Assembly (NCBI GenBank): GCA_963575645.1
Contig: OY754469.1
Span: 15,704,001 to 15,768,000, forward strand
Origin: Xanthostigma xanthostigma
Lineage: Eukaryota > Arthropoda > Insecta > Raphidioptera > Raphidiidae
DNA: 64,000 bases
Reading direction: 5' to 3'
In this document: one piece after another, positions 33,363 to 43,991 of the stretch
Numbering within the stretch: position 1 is the stretch's first letter
How the letters are laid out: each line of letters opens with the position of its first letter
Program-made: the position numbers and the translations under genes
Notes under the pieces: generated by a model
What the model was told of the DNA's origin: nothing
Database searches by the model: none
Seen by the model: the letters and a program-made list of their open reading frames with translations, nothing else

Positions 33363-33854
33363 CAGTGTAAACTCCATTTAACGTCACCCGATATAACGAC
33401 AAACTCCTTAAAACGTCGAAATTACTTAACTCTAGTTGGTTTACCTTGCTTATATTTACAATGATACACTCTAAATGACGACAATAATACGTCATCATTA
33501 GGCAATAAACAGTACTTGTTTGTAATTTTGTTGCTTTGTTGTCGGCATCATACGTACCGAATAGTCTATTAAATTCCTTCTTTTGTTTGTTGAGATTATC
33601 TTTCATAAGCTTAACTCAGCTGCTTATCGATAAGTTATCATATTTTCAGTTGCCCACAAACTTGCAAACTGAGAACATGGCGCATAAAAGATAACAGACT
33701 ATAGCGTTGTAATTTGTGATAGTATGAATGTTTGTTGGTCAGTTGTAAATTTTATATATTCTGAGTAAATACGTATATTATAGTAAAAAAATATTAATGG
33801 ATTATTTCTTCTCTCAGTTTAACTCTCAATAACGCCACAAAGAGTTTACAACTG
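33363..33854. mobile_element. Non-autonomous pogo-like element (TA flanks)
   Basis: TA lies at 33361-33362 and 33855-33856. The ends CAGTGTAAACTCCATTTAAC and 'aagagtttacaactg' are inverted and resemble insect pogo/Tigger ends, with 'cgatataacgac' just inside. 492 bp. The minus-strand open frame 33349-33606 includes the terminal repeat itself, so it is not a gene. Confidence 0.7.
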
Positions 33855-33856
33855 TA

Positions 33857-34106
33857 TATTATGTACCTACTTACGAGTTAAATACAAAAAAGAAATGAAA
33901 ACATTTAATGCAAGTATGAAAATTGTTCAGATCCACATTTTACTTATATTTCTTAACTCAGACAATCCAGAAACCAAATGCTAGAGCTAAATTAAAATCC
34001 AAATCAAATATACTGTTCTAAAATAATCTTTTGCCACTTGCCAGTAAGACACGATATAATGTTTAGATAAGCACAAAAAAGTTTTGACTATACGCATATT
34101 TACTGA
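33857..34106. other. No recognised feature
   Basis: AT-rich spacer. Confidence 0.4.
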
Positions 34107-34724
34107 CTAGCGATTCCGCCCGGTTTCACCCGGGTGCAAAAGAACGAATGGGGAAGGAAAGGACATGAGTACGCACATTCATCTTAGTTTACCGAGATGA
34201 ATGTTGTGTCCAAACGTCACAATGATCGGAGTTACCGTTCAAAAGTTTTTGTCGTTAAAAAACAGTAAAATATAATAAATATTTAATTTTATTATTTTAT
34301 TTAATTTTAATAAGTTTAATAAAATTTTAAAAAATTTTAATGTAAGCCTTAGAAGAAAGCAATAAAGAAAATAAGAAAAATAAAAATATATTCGCCAACG
34401 TGGGGCTTGAACCCAAGACCCTGGCATTAGGAGTCTTACGCTCTACCGACTGAGCTATCCGGGCTTGTGAACGTAACGCGCTAATATTGCAATATTTAGT
34501 TAAGACATTTCACCTGATAATATTTGTCGGACGGACTAATTTTGAGATACAACTTGCAACATTTTTCATTGATGTTCCGCTCCAATTGGTCGTAGCGTGA
34601 TATTATATAGCTTATAGCCTTCCTCGACAAATGGGCTATCCAAAAAAAAAACATTTTTTTCAATTCGAACTATTATTTTCTGAGAAACAAACAGACTCTT
34701 CAGCTTTATATATATTAGTATAGA
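34107..34724 (-). mobile_element. Helitron-like element carrying a tRNA-Lys-like sequence, copy 1
   Basis: On the minus strand it starts TCTATACTAATATATATAAA (34724) and ends in 'cccgggtgaaaccgggcgg..CGCTAG' (34107), with a hairpin-forming 'cacccgggtg' before CTAG. 618 bp. A full second copy is 59885-61515 (621 bp once its insert is removed), and a 5' fragment is at 41486-41610. Shared words include 'aagctgaagag', 'ggatagcccatt' and 'gtaactccgatcat'. No Rep/helicase. Confidence 0.8.
34393..34464 (-). pseudogene. tRNA-Lys-like sequence inside the Helitron
   Basis: On the minus strand 'gatagctcagtcggtagagc' and 'cttgggttcaagccccacg' match the D arm and T arm of tRNA-Lys. The loop CTCCTAA would give anticodon CCT instead of CTT, and the anticodon stem (TAAGA/TGCCA) no longer pairs. 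One base is missing in the 3' acceptor strand. Transcription by Pol III is possible through the A and B boxes, but this is not a working tRNA. Confidence 0.75.
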
Positions 34725-35327
34725 TTCTCGAGGATTGACTCAATTTTTTTTTTTAATTTTTTAGTCCTTAGTTCCATGTCTTAATGCATTGTCAAGAAAT
34801 CACACAAACATAAAGCATCTTTAATGAAGATGAAAGTTTTATACTTGAATAAATAATAAAATAGAGGCATATGAAAAAAATGAATGTAATCAAGTTAAAA
34901 TATGTACAGTTATATTCACTGTCTACGGCAAGCGATACGTAATTACTAATTAAACAAGCAGGTGATTGGTTAATTAGCCACACGTGATTATACTAATTAA
35001 CTCTCTTACGAGAGAGATTCTACCGAACCTATATAAAATTGTGATTTGTGACGTCAGTGTAGTTTGTGTGTTGTAAATAACATCTTTAATAAAAAATGTG
35101 AATCGCGACTGAGTTTTCAAAAATGTTACTAAATTCTGATCAAAATATATACACACTAACCTGTTTATTGTTTTCTGTGTAGTTACGCACAATAAAGAGA
35201 ACAACAAAGAAAAAAGTACTCAATAACATTGTCATTGCGCAACAAAGAGATTCCAATGTGCCGTTTTCAGGCGTACGCGTGATTAGTAAGCAGAGCTATC
35301 GTTTTGACAGAAAAAAAATTCCAGCCA
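34725..35327. other. No gene; possible promoter-bearing LTR remnant
   Basis: Contains the TATATAAAA pair described at 35030 and AATAAA at about 35087. The minus-strand open frames at 34792-34983 and 34974-35207 have no motif. Confidence 0.3.
35030..35060 (+). promoter_or_regulatory. TATA box and initiator-like pair
   Basis: TATATAAAA (35030-35038) is followed by GTCAGTGT with its A at 35056, about 26 bp downstream, a plausible arthropod TATA/initiator pair. A polyadenylation signal AATAAA lies only about 30 bp further, an arrangement typical of an LTR. No flanking LTR partner or primer-binding site was seen. Confidence 0.25.
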
Positions 35328-35940
35328 ATTGGGCGACGGGACCATTCCAACTTTAAAAATATTGACATTTGATGTAGTATAAATAAAGAAAATATAATTT
35401 CTGATATCGCGTGCGGTAACGCGGGTAATGGCTATTATTAATTTATATATTTGCTATTCGTTACCTATATTATAAGTTCCAAGTCATGTAAAAATTAATC
35501 AAAGCATGCTTAACTAATTTCTCTCTGACAGATCTACATAACAAAAGAACAGCTGATTATTATTTTTATTTTCAAAATATTTGTGAAACTATAAAGTTTA
35601 GATAAAATATTTTTTAACAAAACTCTCTTAAAAAAAATAAATAGAACTGTTATAAAACGTGTAGATATTATTATTATATAAAAAACAATGTCATAGCATC
35701 TCTTTTGCGCATGTGCCGATTTTCTCCAAAAACACTAAGGTTCTTCATATTTGCATATACCAACATCCTCCCAAAATTTGGTTTCAATCCGTTCATTCGT
35801 TTGACCTGTATCGTGTTCAGAGATAAACAAAATATTTTTTTAGATTCGGGAGACATCAAAACGAAAAAATATTGTAAAATTTTGAAAACTGAATTTTGAC
35901 CTAAATTAGTACCATTCCACATTTATGATGTTGGAATGGT
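35328..35940 (-). mobile_element. CCATTCCAACC element, copy 1
   Basis: 613 bp. The ends are 'cagccaattgggcgacggga' followed by CCATTCCAAC on the left and GTTGGAATGG on the right. Shared interior words are 'gatatcgcgtg', 'gcatgtgccgattttctcc' and 'tttggtttcaatccg'. Four fuller copies exist (also 37908, 44927, 56581). Opposing open frames at 35674-35922 fall inside and are artefacts. Confidence 0.78.
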
Positions 35941-36393
35941 AAAATTATCATAAAAGTCTATTTGTTTTGTTAGGTACGAAAATTGTTTCCTTGTCACAAA
36001 ATTAACTGATTTGTTTCCCTTTTATAAACGAATTCTGGCAACAGTTTACTTATAAGTACTAATGTATTATACACGCTAATTAGTATCTAAGCTGTCGAGC
36101 GTCTATACACAATCTTTCTATAGTAATCTATTTAAAATCAGTTTTACTGCAATAAAGAATACTAAATACAAAAAAGAACACAATCACAATTTTATTACCT
36201 ATTGGAAATACATTATGAGAGCAAACCATACACTGTCTAGTTTTTTCTGAAACGTATACATATCCAAAAGTAAAATTGTTGTGGTCAACAAGTGACTAAA
36301 CTGTTGTTGTTTGGTTATTTATGGTTTATTGAGCGCGATCAATAGTAGATGAGAGATTTTAATTCAGATCCGTGTTTAAACACAATATATATA
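35941..36393. other. No recognised feature
   Basis: AT-rich spacer; 'gagcgtctatacacaatctt' at 36097 echoes 18024. Confidence 0.35.
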
Positions 36394-36571
36394 TACAAGG
36401 ATATTCAGAAAGTTAGTTTCCCTAGTCTGGCGTTTCTCTTGGGCGCCACCTCTTTGATTCGCATCGAAAGTTTAGGGTCTACCGATACGAGCGGAACTGG
36501 TGTTGGTGGCCGAAAATACTTTTCTCAGCAGTAGGAGCTCTGCAACAGAGAACATTCTGCAAGCATGGAGC

Positions 36572-36836
36572 TACCAATACAAAGCGTGTCCAATTGCGTG
36601 CAGTTATCCGTGTGTTAACTGCAAAAGGACTAAATGGATATTAGATTCACGTTGAATTAGTGAAAATTTATGATGATAACTGTATGAGTGTGCAAATGGT
36701 GCGTAGGTAGCGCACAGATTTTCCCGAGGGACGCGCAGAAGTGCATGATGAGCAGCGTGCAGGACGGCCAAAAACAGCCATTACGGACGAGGCCATTGCA
36801 GCGGTTGAACAAATCATTCAGGAGAATAATAGATTT
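36572..36836 (+). pseudogene. Mariner transposase, N-terminal fragment
   Basis: One frame reads KRVQLRAVIRVLTAKGLNG, a stop, IHVELVKIYDDNCMSVQMVR, a stop, then RTDFPEGRAEVHDEQRAGRP and KTAITDEAIAAVEQII. The 'GRAEVHDEQRAGRP' block is the hallmark linker after the second helix-turn-helix of mariner transposases. Two in-frame stops (36635 and 36710 region) and loss of everything after the DNA-binding region make it a pseudogene. The upstream ATG at 36565 is in another frame. Confidence 0.8.
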
Positions 36837-37289
36837 AAGGCCGCCGCTGTACACGAGGCTAGAAACGCTGCTAGAAACACTGTTTGGACTTCTGCTGGCC
36901 GGTAGGCTGGGTACGAAACTGGAGATGACTATACACTGCGGGCTTGCCTGCTAGCTTACAAGATAGATTTTAAAATTAGAACAGGGACTATTTTTCTTGC
37001 TATGTCCGCTGCTAGGTATGAGCAAGAACCAATCAGGAAGCAGTTACTTGAACAAACGCCCCCAAACAAACACTATGCCATAGTGTGTGTTCTGTTCAGA
37101 GACAACAAACATGCACTTTCGTTACCGTTCTATCACTGCGCGCACACCGAATCTAACTGCAGAGCAAGCTTGAAAAGACGTCTCGTGTGAAGCGAGTATA
37201 TAATAGAAATTGAGAAAATCAGCGCTAGAAAACTAGTTGTGAAATCTAGCAAGGAACCTAGCGGTAAATCCAGCCTCGTGTGCAGCGGA
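36836..37289 (-). mobile_element. CTGCACACGAGG MITE, copy d, inside the mariner remnant
   Basis: Opposite orientation to the other three copies. The ends 'aaggccgccgctgtacacga' and 'cctcgtgtgcagcgg' are present; 'accaatcaggaagcag' and 'gatgactat'-type interior words are inverse to copies a-c. Insertion after 'agattt' truncates the transposase reading frame. Confidence 0.78.
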
Positions 37290-37313
37290 CATTACTTTCT
37301 GAATACCCCTGTA

Positions 37314-37907
37314 TTATGTGCGTATACCTATTTGTGTAACATTGGTTTGCAATGTTTAGTTAAGTGCATGGAGGATGCCCACATCCACATGGCTGCTGCT
37401 GTTGTGAGTCTGTCACACTTTCACAAAAGATGTGTTCGCAATTTATACAAGCATTCTTCATCTGAATATTCATTAATGACGAGGAATATTTTATTGCACA
37501 GTGCGTCAATAATTCAGAGGTGAATTTTCCAATTGAATACATCCAACAGTAGGGAAATATCGAAATTAACGATTTCCTTTCGAATAAGAAATTGGAATGA
37601 CTTATCCACTTTAGGAAACAGTAGAGTAACTGATTATATAACTAAGGCAATCGGGGATGATTACTGAGCGAAAATGTAAGGCTAGTCAGAGCTAAAATGG
37701 GGTACATAAGAAATTATATTTTTGTGGATTTAATAAGCTCGACAACCTAGGTCATTCGAACAGATATAATTGTACATATTAAGAGATATTTGTTGCTCTT
37801 GACAATTTCAATAATCTACTCGGGTAAAGGCGGGTCGAAAAGCAAGAAGGATAATAAATAATATTATTTTAATATAACCACAGTATAATCTTTATAATAA
37901 GGATATT
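37314..37907. other. No recognised gene
   Basis: Open frames at 37239-37542 on both strands overlap the MITE end or have no motif. The remainder is AT-rich. Confidence 0.35.
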
Positions 37908-38505
37908 ACCATTCCAATCCAAAAGTGGAGAATGGTGCCAGATTAGGTAAAAATCACTTTTCAAAATTTTATATCTTTTCGGTTTGAGGTACCCCAAATC
38001 CAAAAAACTTTTTTTGGAAAAACTCTGTGCGTCTGATTGTCTGTTAGTTTGTGGAAACGATAGAGGTGAAACGGATTGAAACCTAAGAGGGTGTTTGGTA
38101 TGCAAATATGAAGAGCCCTATTGTTTTTGGGGAAAATCGTCGCATGTGCAGAAGAGATATTATATGCTATAGCGATGTTTTTTTTATATAATAATAGTAT
38201 ACTTTTCATAACGGCTTATTATTCTATTTATTTTCTCAATAAAGTTTCGTTAACTTTTTTTCTAAACTTTATTTATAGTTTCGGAAATATTTTGAAAATA
38301 AAAAAAATCTATACTTTTGTTTTGTAGATTACTAATATGTAGATAACTATGGCAACGAATAGCAAATGTCTTATTGAATACTAGGCATTACCCGCATCAT
38401 CTCACGCAATATCAGAAATTTTATTTTCTTTATTATACTCGTACTATATCAAATGTCAATATTTTTGAAGTTGGAATGGTCCCGTCGCCCAATTAGCTGA
38501 AATTT
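37908..38505 (+). mobile_element. CCATTCCAACC element, copy 2
   Basis: ACCATTCCAA at the left; GTTGGAATGG followed by 'tcccgtcgcccaattagctg' at the right. Same interior order as the other copies, in plus orientation. Open frames 37869-38327 cross it and are not genes. Confidence 0.78.
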
Positions 38506-39392
38506 TTTTTGCAGCGATAAAAAATTCACCCGCAATTTATTATTCTAATATAGACTTGACCTCCAATTTTGTATTTATCGCTACCTTTTTGATCAAAATT
38601 TTCTCTTAAGATTGAAGGCAGAATCACTCAAATATTGTACAGTTTCGTAGAAATTAATGCAAACGTTTCTGCGTGCTGTTTGGCAAAATTTCAATTATCG
38701 TATATGGCTGAGTTCCGTTAAACTTGGGCCTAAATGAATTAATTATATAAACACGAATTAGGCTCTAAAGAGGATCGAGTGGAAGACTGTTTTCGTTAAA
38801 ATCTACCCAGTCCCTTTTGCGTACTCCTAGAACAAACAGATGATAAAATTTTCAAATAAATTAATCGCTTCCATTTTTAATTCAAATAACAAGTTTTAAA
38901 TTTATTCGTTGCAAGTTTCGTGAAAATAGGTTCCATCACTTTTATTATACATATTTCCATTCCCAAGGCAGTGTGGACAACAAGAAAAGAATTCCATGGT
39001 GCAACACAGATGAAGAGAAACTATGGTTACGCAACCCTTCTTCTCTTACATAAAGATTTAGTACGTGTATTGATTGGAACATTGATCATTGATTGAAGGC
39101 TTCTATTAATCTATTCTTGGCCAGTTATAAAAGCTATTATACGGTGTAAGTTGGTGCATGCAGGCAATCTATTGTGTACGGATAATTTTCTTGTCATAAA
39201 ATATACATTAGTCAATATTAAAGGCAAGCAGCTATTATTTTATATCAATTTCTTTAAATTCAACTGACAACTCGTTTTGCTTCCGAATGATTGGACATAT
39301 AGTTTGTTTTTTTTTTTTTATGACAAGTTCCTTCGGTAAAATTCCACCACGTGGTTGTCTTTACAATAGAAACCGACAATTCAATTGTTGTT
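38506..39392. other. No recognised feature
   Basis: Unique-looking sequence, no long open frame. Confidence 0.4.
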
Positions 39393-39467
39393 CGTTAATT
39401 ATTCTTAATCCTCAGATTCTATAATCTAGGAAAGATTATAGAATCTGAGGATTAAGAATAATTAACG
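39393..39467. repeat. Perfect hairpin, 35-bp arms, 5-bp loop
   Basis: 39393-39427 and 39433-39467 are exact inverses (begins 'cgttaattattcttaatcct', ends 'aggattaagaataattaacg'). The loop is AGGAA. It lies 22 bp before a GAAGTTTTACTTC element. Confidence 0.92.
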
Positions 39468-39489
39468 AGTCACGATATTCTAAAATATT

Positions 39490-40108
39490 TTTTGAAGTAA
39501 AACTTCTTTTTGCACGCTTGACTTAGGGAGTAAGCTGGTGACTGCATGACGAGAGATTTACGGAAGTGTGATCGGGCGAGGCGAACGGAAGTTGAGAGGG
39601 AGATATAAGTTAGTGAAGATAGAAAGAGGATGACAAATAGTTCACTGGCTAGTGGAGCCATCAGGTGGCCGAAAAAAATACTTCACTGGCTAGTGGCGCC
39701 ATCAAGTGGCCGAAATTATAAGCATACTAACAAAAGAATGCCATACTTTACTTTCCAGTGGCGCTATCGAGTTACAGAAAAAAGTTTTGTAAACCTACTT
39801 TACTTGCAGAGCTATATTTCATAAAGATTTACGCTTAAAATCCAACGAGAGCTAAGTAATTGCATTGTATTACTTTTGTTTTCATTATCTTTATGTTTAT
39901 ATTTCTTTCTTCTTACATTAGACTGTTCATTTCGTTCTTGAACAATTTTATAAATTAATATTTTGTTCAATACATTAAAATATTCTACGTTTAAAGTGAA
40001 TAAAATTGTAAAATAATTTTAAAGTTCATATTTTGTGAATTTTCGGGTGAATAATAAATTGTGGCAGGAAGAAGTTTTACTTCAGTCGTGTGGTCTAAAG
40101 CACACTCG
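39490..40108 (+). mobile_element. GAAGTTTTACTTC element, copy 2
   Basis: Starts TGAAGTAAAACTTCTTTTTG and ends GAAGTTTTACTTCAGTCGTG plus 'tggtctaaagcacactcg'. Internal 'ggcgccatca' boxes lie at about 39695. Same layout as 48308-48930. The minus open frame 39470-39661 lies at its left end and is spurious. Confidence 0.8.
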
Positions 40109-40930
40109 TTTTTTTTTAATTATCTAGCAAGTTCATCAAATTATATACCTACAGTAGAATCTCTTTAAGTCAAACCTCGATAAGTCGAAAACTTCCAAAA
40201 CTCGAAAAAATGTTTTGTTCCCTTTACTTCAAGTCCCAAAATATCCATTACTCGAAATCTCAACCCTCTATACGTCGAAATGATCAGTGAGTTCCTACAA
40301 GTCATTTCGGTACATATTTTCCCTCCATAACTCGAAAAAATTTAGTTAGACCTCCGTGTCTCGAATATAGCAATGTTTGATTTTACAACCATTCGAAAAC
40401 AGAAGATTAAACACTTTCAATTTTCGGTATTACTTAACATTCCAAATAAAAAAAAGTTTTGCGGTTTCCTGCGAGAGAAAAAAATTCTTCCTGCGACTTA
40501 TCCAATGTCAATTAACCGTTGCCATTTCACGTATTGTTGTTAAAAAAGAGAAATTCTTATTTGCGTAAAGTATATTGTGAAAGTATCAAGAGCCAAGCGG
40601 CGCATGGACTCCTATATCGACTTGTCCGCAACAATATTATGAATTGATAACGTCGAATTAAGTTTGATAGATTGCTGTTGTTTTGTTTATTACTCCATGT
40701 TCGGTTCGCTGTGAAACGTTTGCTATTAACACAATACTAATGGTGTACCTATCAATTATGTACGCTTGACTACCTCCTAATCATTCGACAGCGGTACCAA
40801 ACGCTTCCAAATTTGATTCCTCAGTTTTTGACTTTGTTAGTTTCTTACCGGCTTCCATAGTAGACAGTTATCCGTAACGATTAAAGAGTTACATTTTACT
40901 TTGATGCCGCACAAGCTTCGAATAGTATTA
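40109..40930. other. Pogo-like end fragment and AT-rich sequence
   Basis: TA-CAGTAGAATCTCTTTAAGTC at 40150 resembles a pogo-type left end, and 'aactcgaaaaa' / 'cataactcgaaaaa' words are repeated to about 40370. No right end was found. Nothing is recognised from 40380 to 40930. Confidence 0.35.
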
Positions 40931-41430
40931 CAGTTGAGCCGCGGTAATCCGACGAAATAGTGCCACTTGCGGTCGTGCCATTTGCGTTCAGAACAATTAT
41001 CGTCCCACTTGCGGTCAATCGATATTATTAAAAGAAAATGATGTTAGGAGTGACCCCACTTGCGGTCAAAGAAAATTTGATAATTTCTAAAACACCATCG
41101 CATCATCATCACCCCGTAATCGTCTTTTAAGGAACTCCCCCATACCCCTCTCGCTTTTCACTGCGCAACAAAAATACCATCGCATCAACAGCACACCCTA
41201 ATCGTTTTTTAAGAATCTCCCGAATGCCCCCTTCGCTTTATTTATAAATTCATTTTCTTGACCCCTGACATTATTTGCATTTTATCATATTGATTAACCG
41301 CAAGTGGGACGAAAACTGTTCTGATCGCAAATGGCACGACCGCAAATGGGAGGACACCAACCCGACAAGCGTTTTGCAAGGCGATGTCGGATGATCGAGT
41401 TTGTCGGACTATAGAGTACGTACGGCCACC
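40931..41430 (+). mobile_element. Pogo-like fragment split by the CACTTGCGGTC element
   Basis: TA-CAGTTGAGCCGCGGTAATC at 40929-40950 looks like a pogo-type end. The sequence is broken by the 403-bp insertion Y and resumes with 'cccgacaagcg' and 'gatgtcggatgatcgagttt'. No transposase reading was possible. Confidence 0.4.
40956..41358. mobile_element. CACTTGCGGTC element, copy Y
   Basis: Flanked by AATCCGACGA (40946-40955) and AACCCGACAA (41359-41368), 8 of 10 positions equal. The ends are 'aatagtgccacttgcggtcg' and 'cgaccgcaaatgggaggac'. It holds two 82-83-bp internal units ('taatcgt' at 41117 and 41199). 403 bp, non-coding. Confidence 0.72.
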
Positions 41431-41485
41431 GACCCCTTGTAGTGTAGAACTTTTTTGAAAAGGAATATCTCGTAATCAAGTTACA

Positions 41486-41610
41486 TCTATACTAATATAT
41501 AATGCTGAAGAGTTTGTTTGAAAGCGCTAATCTCAGGAACTATTGGTTCAAATTGAAAAAAAAATTTTTTGTTGGATAGCCCATTTATCGAGGAAGGCTA
41601 TAGGCTATTG
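41486..41610 (+). mobile_element. Helitron 5' end, truncated
   Basis: TCTATACTAATATATAATGC, 'tgaagagtttgtttgaaagc', 'ggatagcccatttatcgagg' and 'aaggctatagg' match the first 125 bp of the Helitrons at 34724 (minus) and 59885. It stops abruptly before the palindrome at 41630. Confidence 0.75.
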
Positions 41611-41629
41611 TTGGTAGAAGAAAATAAGC

Positions 41630-41749
41630 TTTACCAGAGTATCGCTTGTGGCCACGTTTCGAAAAATATATTTTCATCTTCAGGGCCCTGAAGATGAAAA
41701 TATACTTTTAGAAACGTTGGCCATAAGCCATACTCTGGTAAAGCTTATT
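41630..41749. repeat. 120-bp palindrome made of two inverted hammerhead-like modules
   Basis: 'agctttaccagagtatcgct' on the left is mirrored by 'catactctggtaaagct' on the right, centred on CAGGGCCCTG (41681-41690). Each arm, read outward, gives CTGAAGA-T, an A/T hairpin, GAAAC-GT: on the plus strand 41688-41718, on the minus strand from 41683 back to about 41653. A one-armed relative is at 16720-16805. The downstream 'ttgttcctcaaccaaataaa' is shared with it. Confidence 0.8.
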
Positions 41750-41758
41750 TTACAATTG

Positions 41759-42470
41759 TTCCTCAACCAAATAAATCTCCTTCAATGTAATTTATTGTGT
41801 TGCATGTCACGATGTCAATATATTCTTGCCTGATATTTAAGAAATATTTTTTTCGAACAAAATATTTCAACAGATTGAAAAATGGGGAAGAAAAATATGT
41901 TTTACGTCATTAAATTAACTACTAAACTAAAATGTTACGTTTTTAAGAAGTTCTTAAAGAAAACCATTGTCAGTCCATTGTAACACCATTTTGAAACCAC
42001 TGTTATCAGTATACTCGAACATTAAAATAAAAAAAGTAAAGTTCGGATAGTTATGTATTAATTGACGTCAAATAAAATTATTTTCGTGTTTAAATCGCGA
42101 ATATTTAAATCTGACAGGCTACAAGAGAAACATATTCTAATTATGAGCTAATTAAGTGTAATAATCTAACCCAAAATCAAGATTTTGCAGATATAAAATG
42201 CTTTTTAATATGTTTTTCTTAATCAATATCCAGGCTGAATAAGACCAGTTAATAATTTTGTGTAACCGATCAGAGACAGTGTATTGTTTTTTTTTTTGTG
42301 TTGGCAGTTCTCAAAACTAGTGCAAAAAATCGGTTTGTCCCTGAGGTTATGAGTCGCGAGAAGTACCTAACGATTTTTTTCCCTGTCCTAAATGATTTTT
42401 ATGTATTAAGACTATACACAATTATAATGTGAACAATTTTCTGTACATTTTTTTAAATTATATAATGTAC
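41759..42470. other. No recognised gene
   Basis: Open frame 41648-41833 begins inside the palindrome. The rest is AT-rich. Confidence 0.35.
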
Positions 42471-42707
42471 TAATGGCCCGGTCCGGCTTCGCCCGAATTT
42501 GTGTTTTGCCGCCGTTTTTTCGTCGACTTACGTTGCAAAACTGGTCTCCACGAAAAGAGATTTTATTTTAACGCGATAATATATAGCCTAATGTTCATCC
42601 TGAAGGTCCATTCTAATTATTGATGAAAAAAAATTTGACATCGGATGAGTAGTTTCGGAGATTACACAAACTCACAAAATTCGCACTCTCTATAATATTA
42701 GTATAGA
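42471..42707 (-). mobile_element. Short Helitron-like element
   Basis: On the minus strand it starts TCTATACTAATATTATAGAG (42707) and ends 'cgggcgaagccggaccgggc' plus CATTAG (42471). 'tgtaatctccgaaactact' is inside. 237 bp; the final CTAG has become TTAG. Confidence 0.6.
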
Positions 42708-42845
42708 TATATCCAAACTTAGTCCTGTGCAAGAACCACGTATGTGGTGGAAAATTTAAGGAGACTGGTTTCAACGGCTAAAATCAATTATTAAGATTTT
42801 TTATGGTAATTTCGTAAAAATATAGGTTTCATTAATATTTCTGCA

Positions 42846-43245
42846 TTGGGCAGCACCAGAAATCTTCAATATGAATACCAAAAACATTCACTAACTTTGT
42901 TCGAAGGCAGTTGCAGATTATGTGTACAAGGTTTTTTAATAAGCTTCCAAGGGAAATTAGAGCAATTAAATCTTTTTCTTCTTTTAAAACGGCTGTTTTC
43001 AATTTTTTCATTGATGCGGAATTTTATTCTCTGACAGATTATTTTTTTTAACCTCTTACTATGTTAAAGTTGTATTTTTGTTAAACCTTTTAAATGGTGC
43101 ATTGTAATTTTTAATGACTGTCTTTTATGATAGTGTTCAAATTTTAAACTGTGATTTTAAGTGATATTATATTGCATTTGTTCTTAACGCTATTATACCT
43201 ACTCTGGTTCTTAATAAAGATGCTATTCTATTCTATTGTTGCAGA
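42846..43245 (+). pseudogene. CR1/Jockey-like LINE: reverse-transcriptase C-terminus and 3' end
   Basis: In the frame starting at 42893 I read NFVRRQLQIMCTRFFNKLPR, EIRAIKSFSSFKTAVFNFF and IDAEFYSLTDYFF ending at the stop 43049-43051. The '(Y/F)N.LP..IR..KS...FK' block followed by 'EFYS.' is the usual C-terminus of insect CR1/Jockey-type polyproteins. The 3' UTR ends 'ggttcttaataaagatgcta' and a TTCTA repeat at 43225-43237. The catalytic core is absent (5' truncation). Confidence 0.65.
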
Positions 43246-43939
43246 AAATAAATCTTAATGAGCGACCTAAAGAGATTAACTGAGCAAATAAGCCAGTCTT
43301 ATATTTGTCCTCTAGTACCTAAACAGTCGCTCGCAACTAAAAATTTCGCCCATAGAACAATTATCTTTTTATATTTTTTATACAGGCTGACCGGTAATTG
43401 CGCCGGAAATGTGTCATTTTCGAGAAAATTTACTTCGATTTTCTTTTTACAAAAATCCGAACTTTGGGAGTTAAAAATTTTAAAAATATATATTCGCACT
43501 TTTTGACCTGAATTTTTCCATGATCTGACAGCTTACTAATTGGCCAATCTTCCTAAAGCTAAAAACTACGAAATTTACTGTTAGATTTTATGCTGTGTGT
43601 TAAAACTTACAATAAATAAAAAAAATTAAATAACAATCCTTTACAGTGTCATTATCATAAACAAAATAACGCATTTCCAACCCCCAAGTGATAAGGTTAA
43701 ATCATTCCAAATTAGTCATAATTTCTTTTCCCGAAAGGAATACGAGCAATTTTAAAAGCCACCTTAAAAAATCATATGACATCTTGATTAGATTTATGTG
43801 CATTTTTTTAATTTAATTATTAACATATTATTCATAATTCAAGATCTAGAACGCATTTATATTTTTATCTATGTTAATACGTGACTTTGAGAACAATTTT
43901 ATTAAATATATCAGGATCCAGTGAATCGATTTTGCTCGC
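43246..43939. other. No recognised gene
   Basis: Opposing open frames at 43258-43506 have no motif. The remainder is AT-rich. Confidence 0.35.
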
Positions 43940-43991
43940 ATACAACAAAACAAACCGCATCCATAGGATCATGAGGTTTGTTTTGTTGTAT
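43940..43991. repeat. Perfect inverted repeat, 17-bp arms
   Basis: ATACAACAAAACAAACC (43940-43956) and GGTTTGTTTTGTTGTAT (43975-43991) with an 18-bp loop. Confidence 0.9.

Larger units (their letters stand above)
36396..37311 (+). mobile_element. Mariner element, internally deleted and interrupted by a MITE
   Basis: Flanked by TA (36394-36395, 37312-37313). The ends CAAGGATATTCAGAAAGTTA and 'ttactttctgaatacccctg' are inverted. It carries the N-terminal part of a mariner-type transposase (36572-36836) and then the MITE copy d (36836-37289), after which the right terminal repeat follows at once. The catalytic domain is missing, so the element is not autonomous. Confidence 0.82.

Noticed and set aside
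34393-34464. Functional tRNA-Lys or tRNA-Arg gene
   Set aside because: The anticodon stem does not pair, a base is missing in the acceptor strand, and the sequence recurs inside another Helitron copy.
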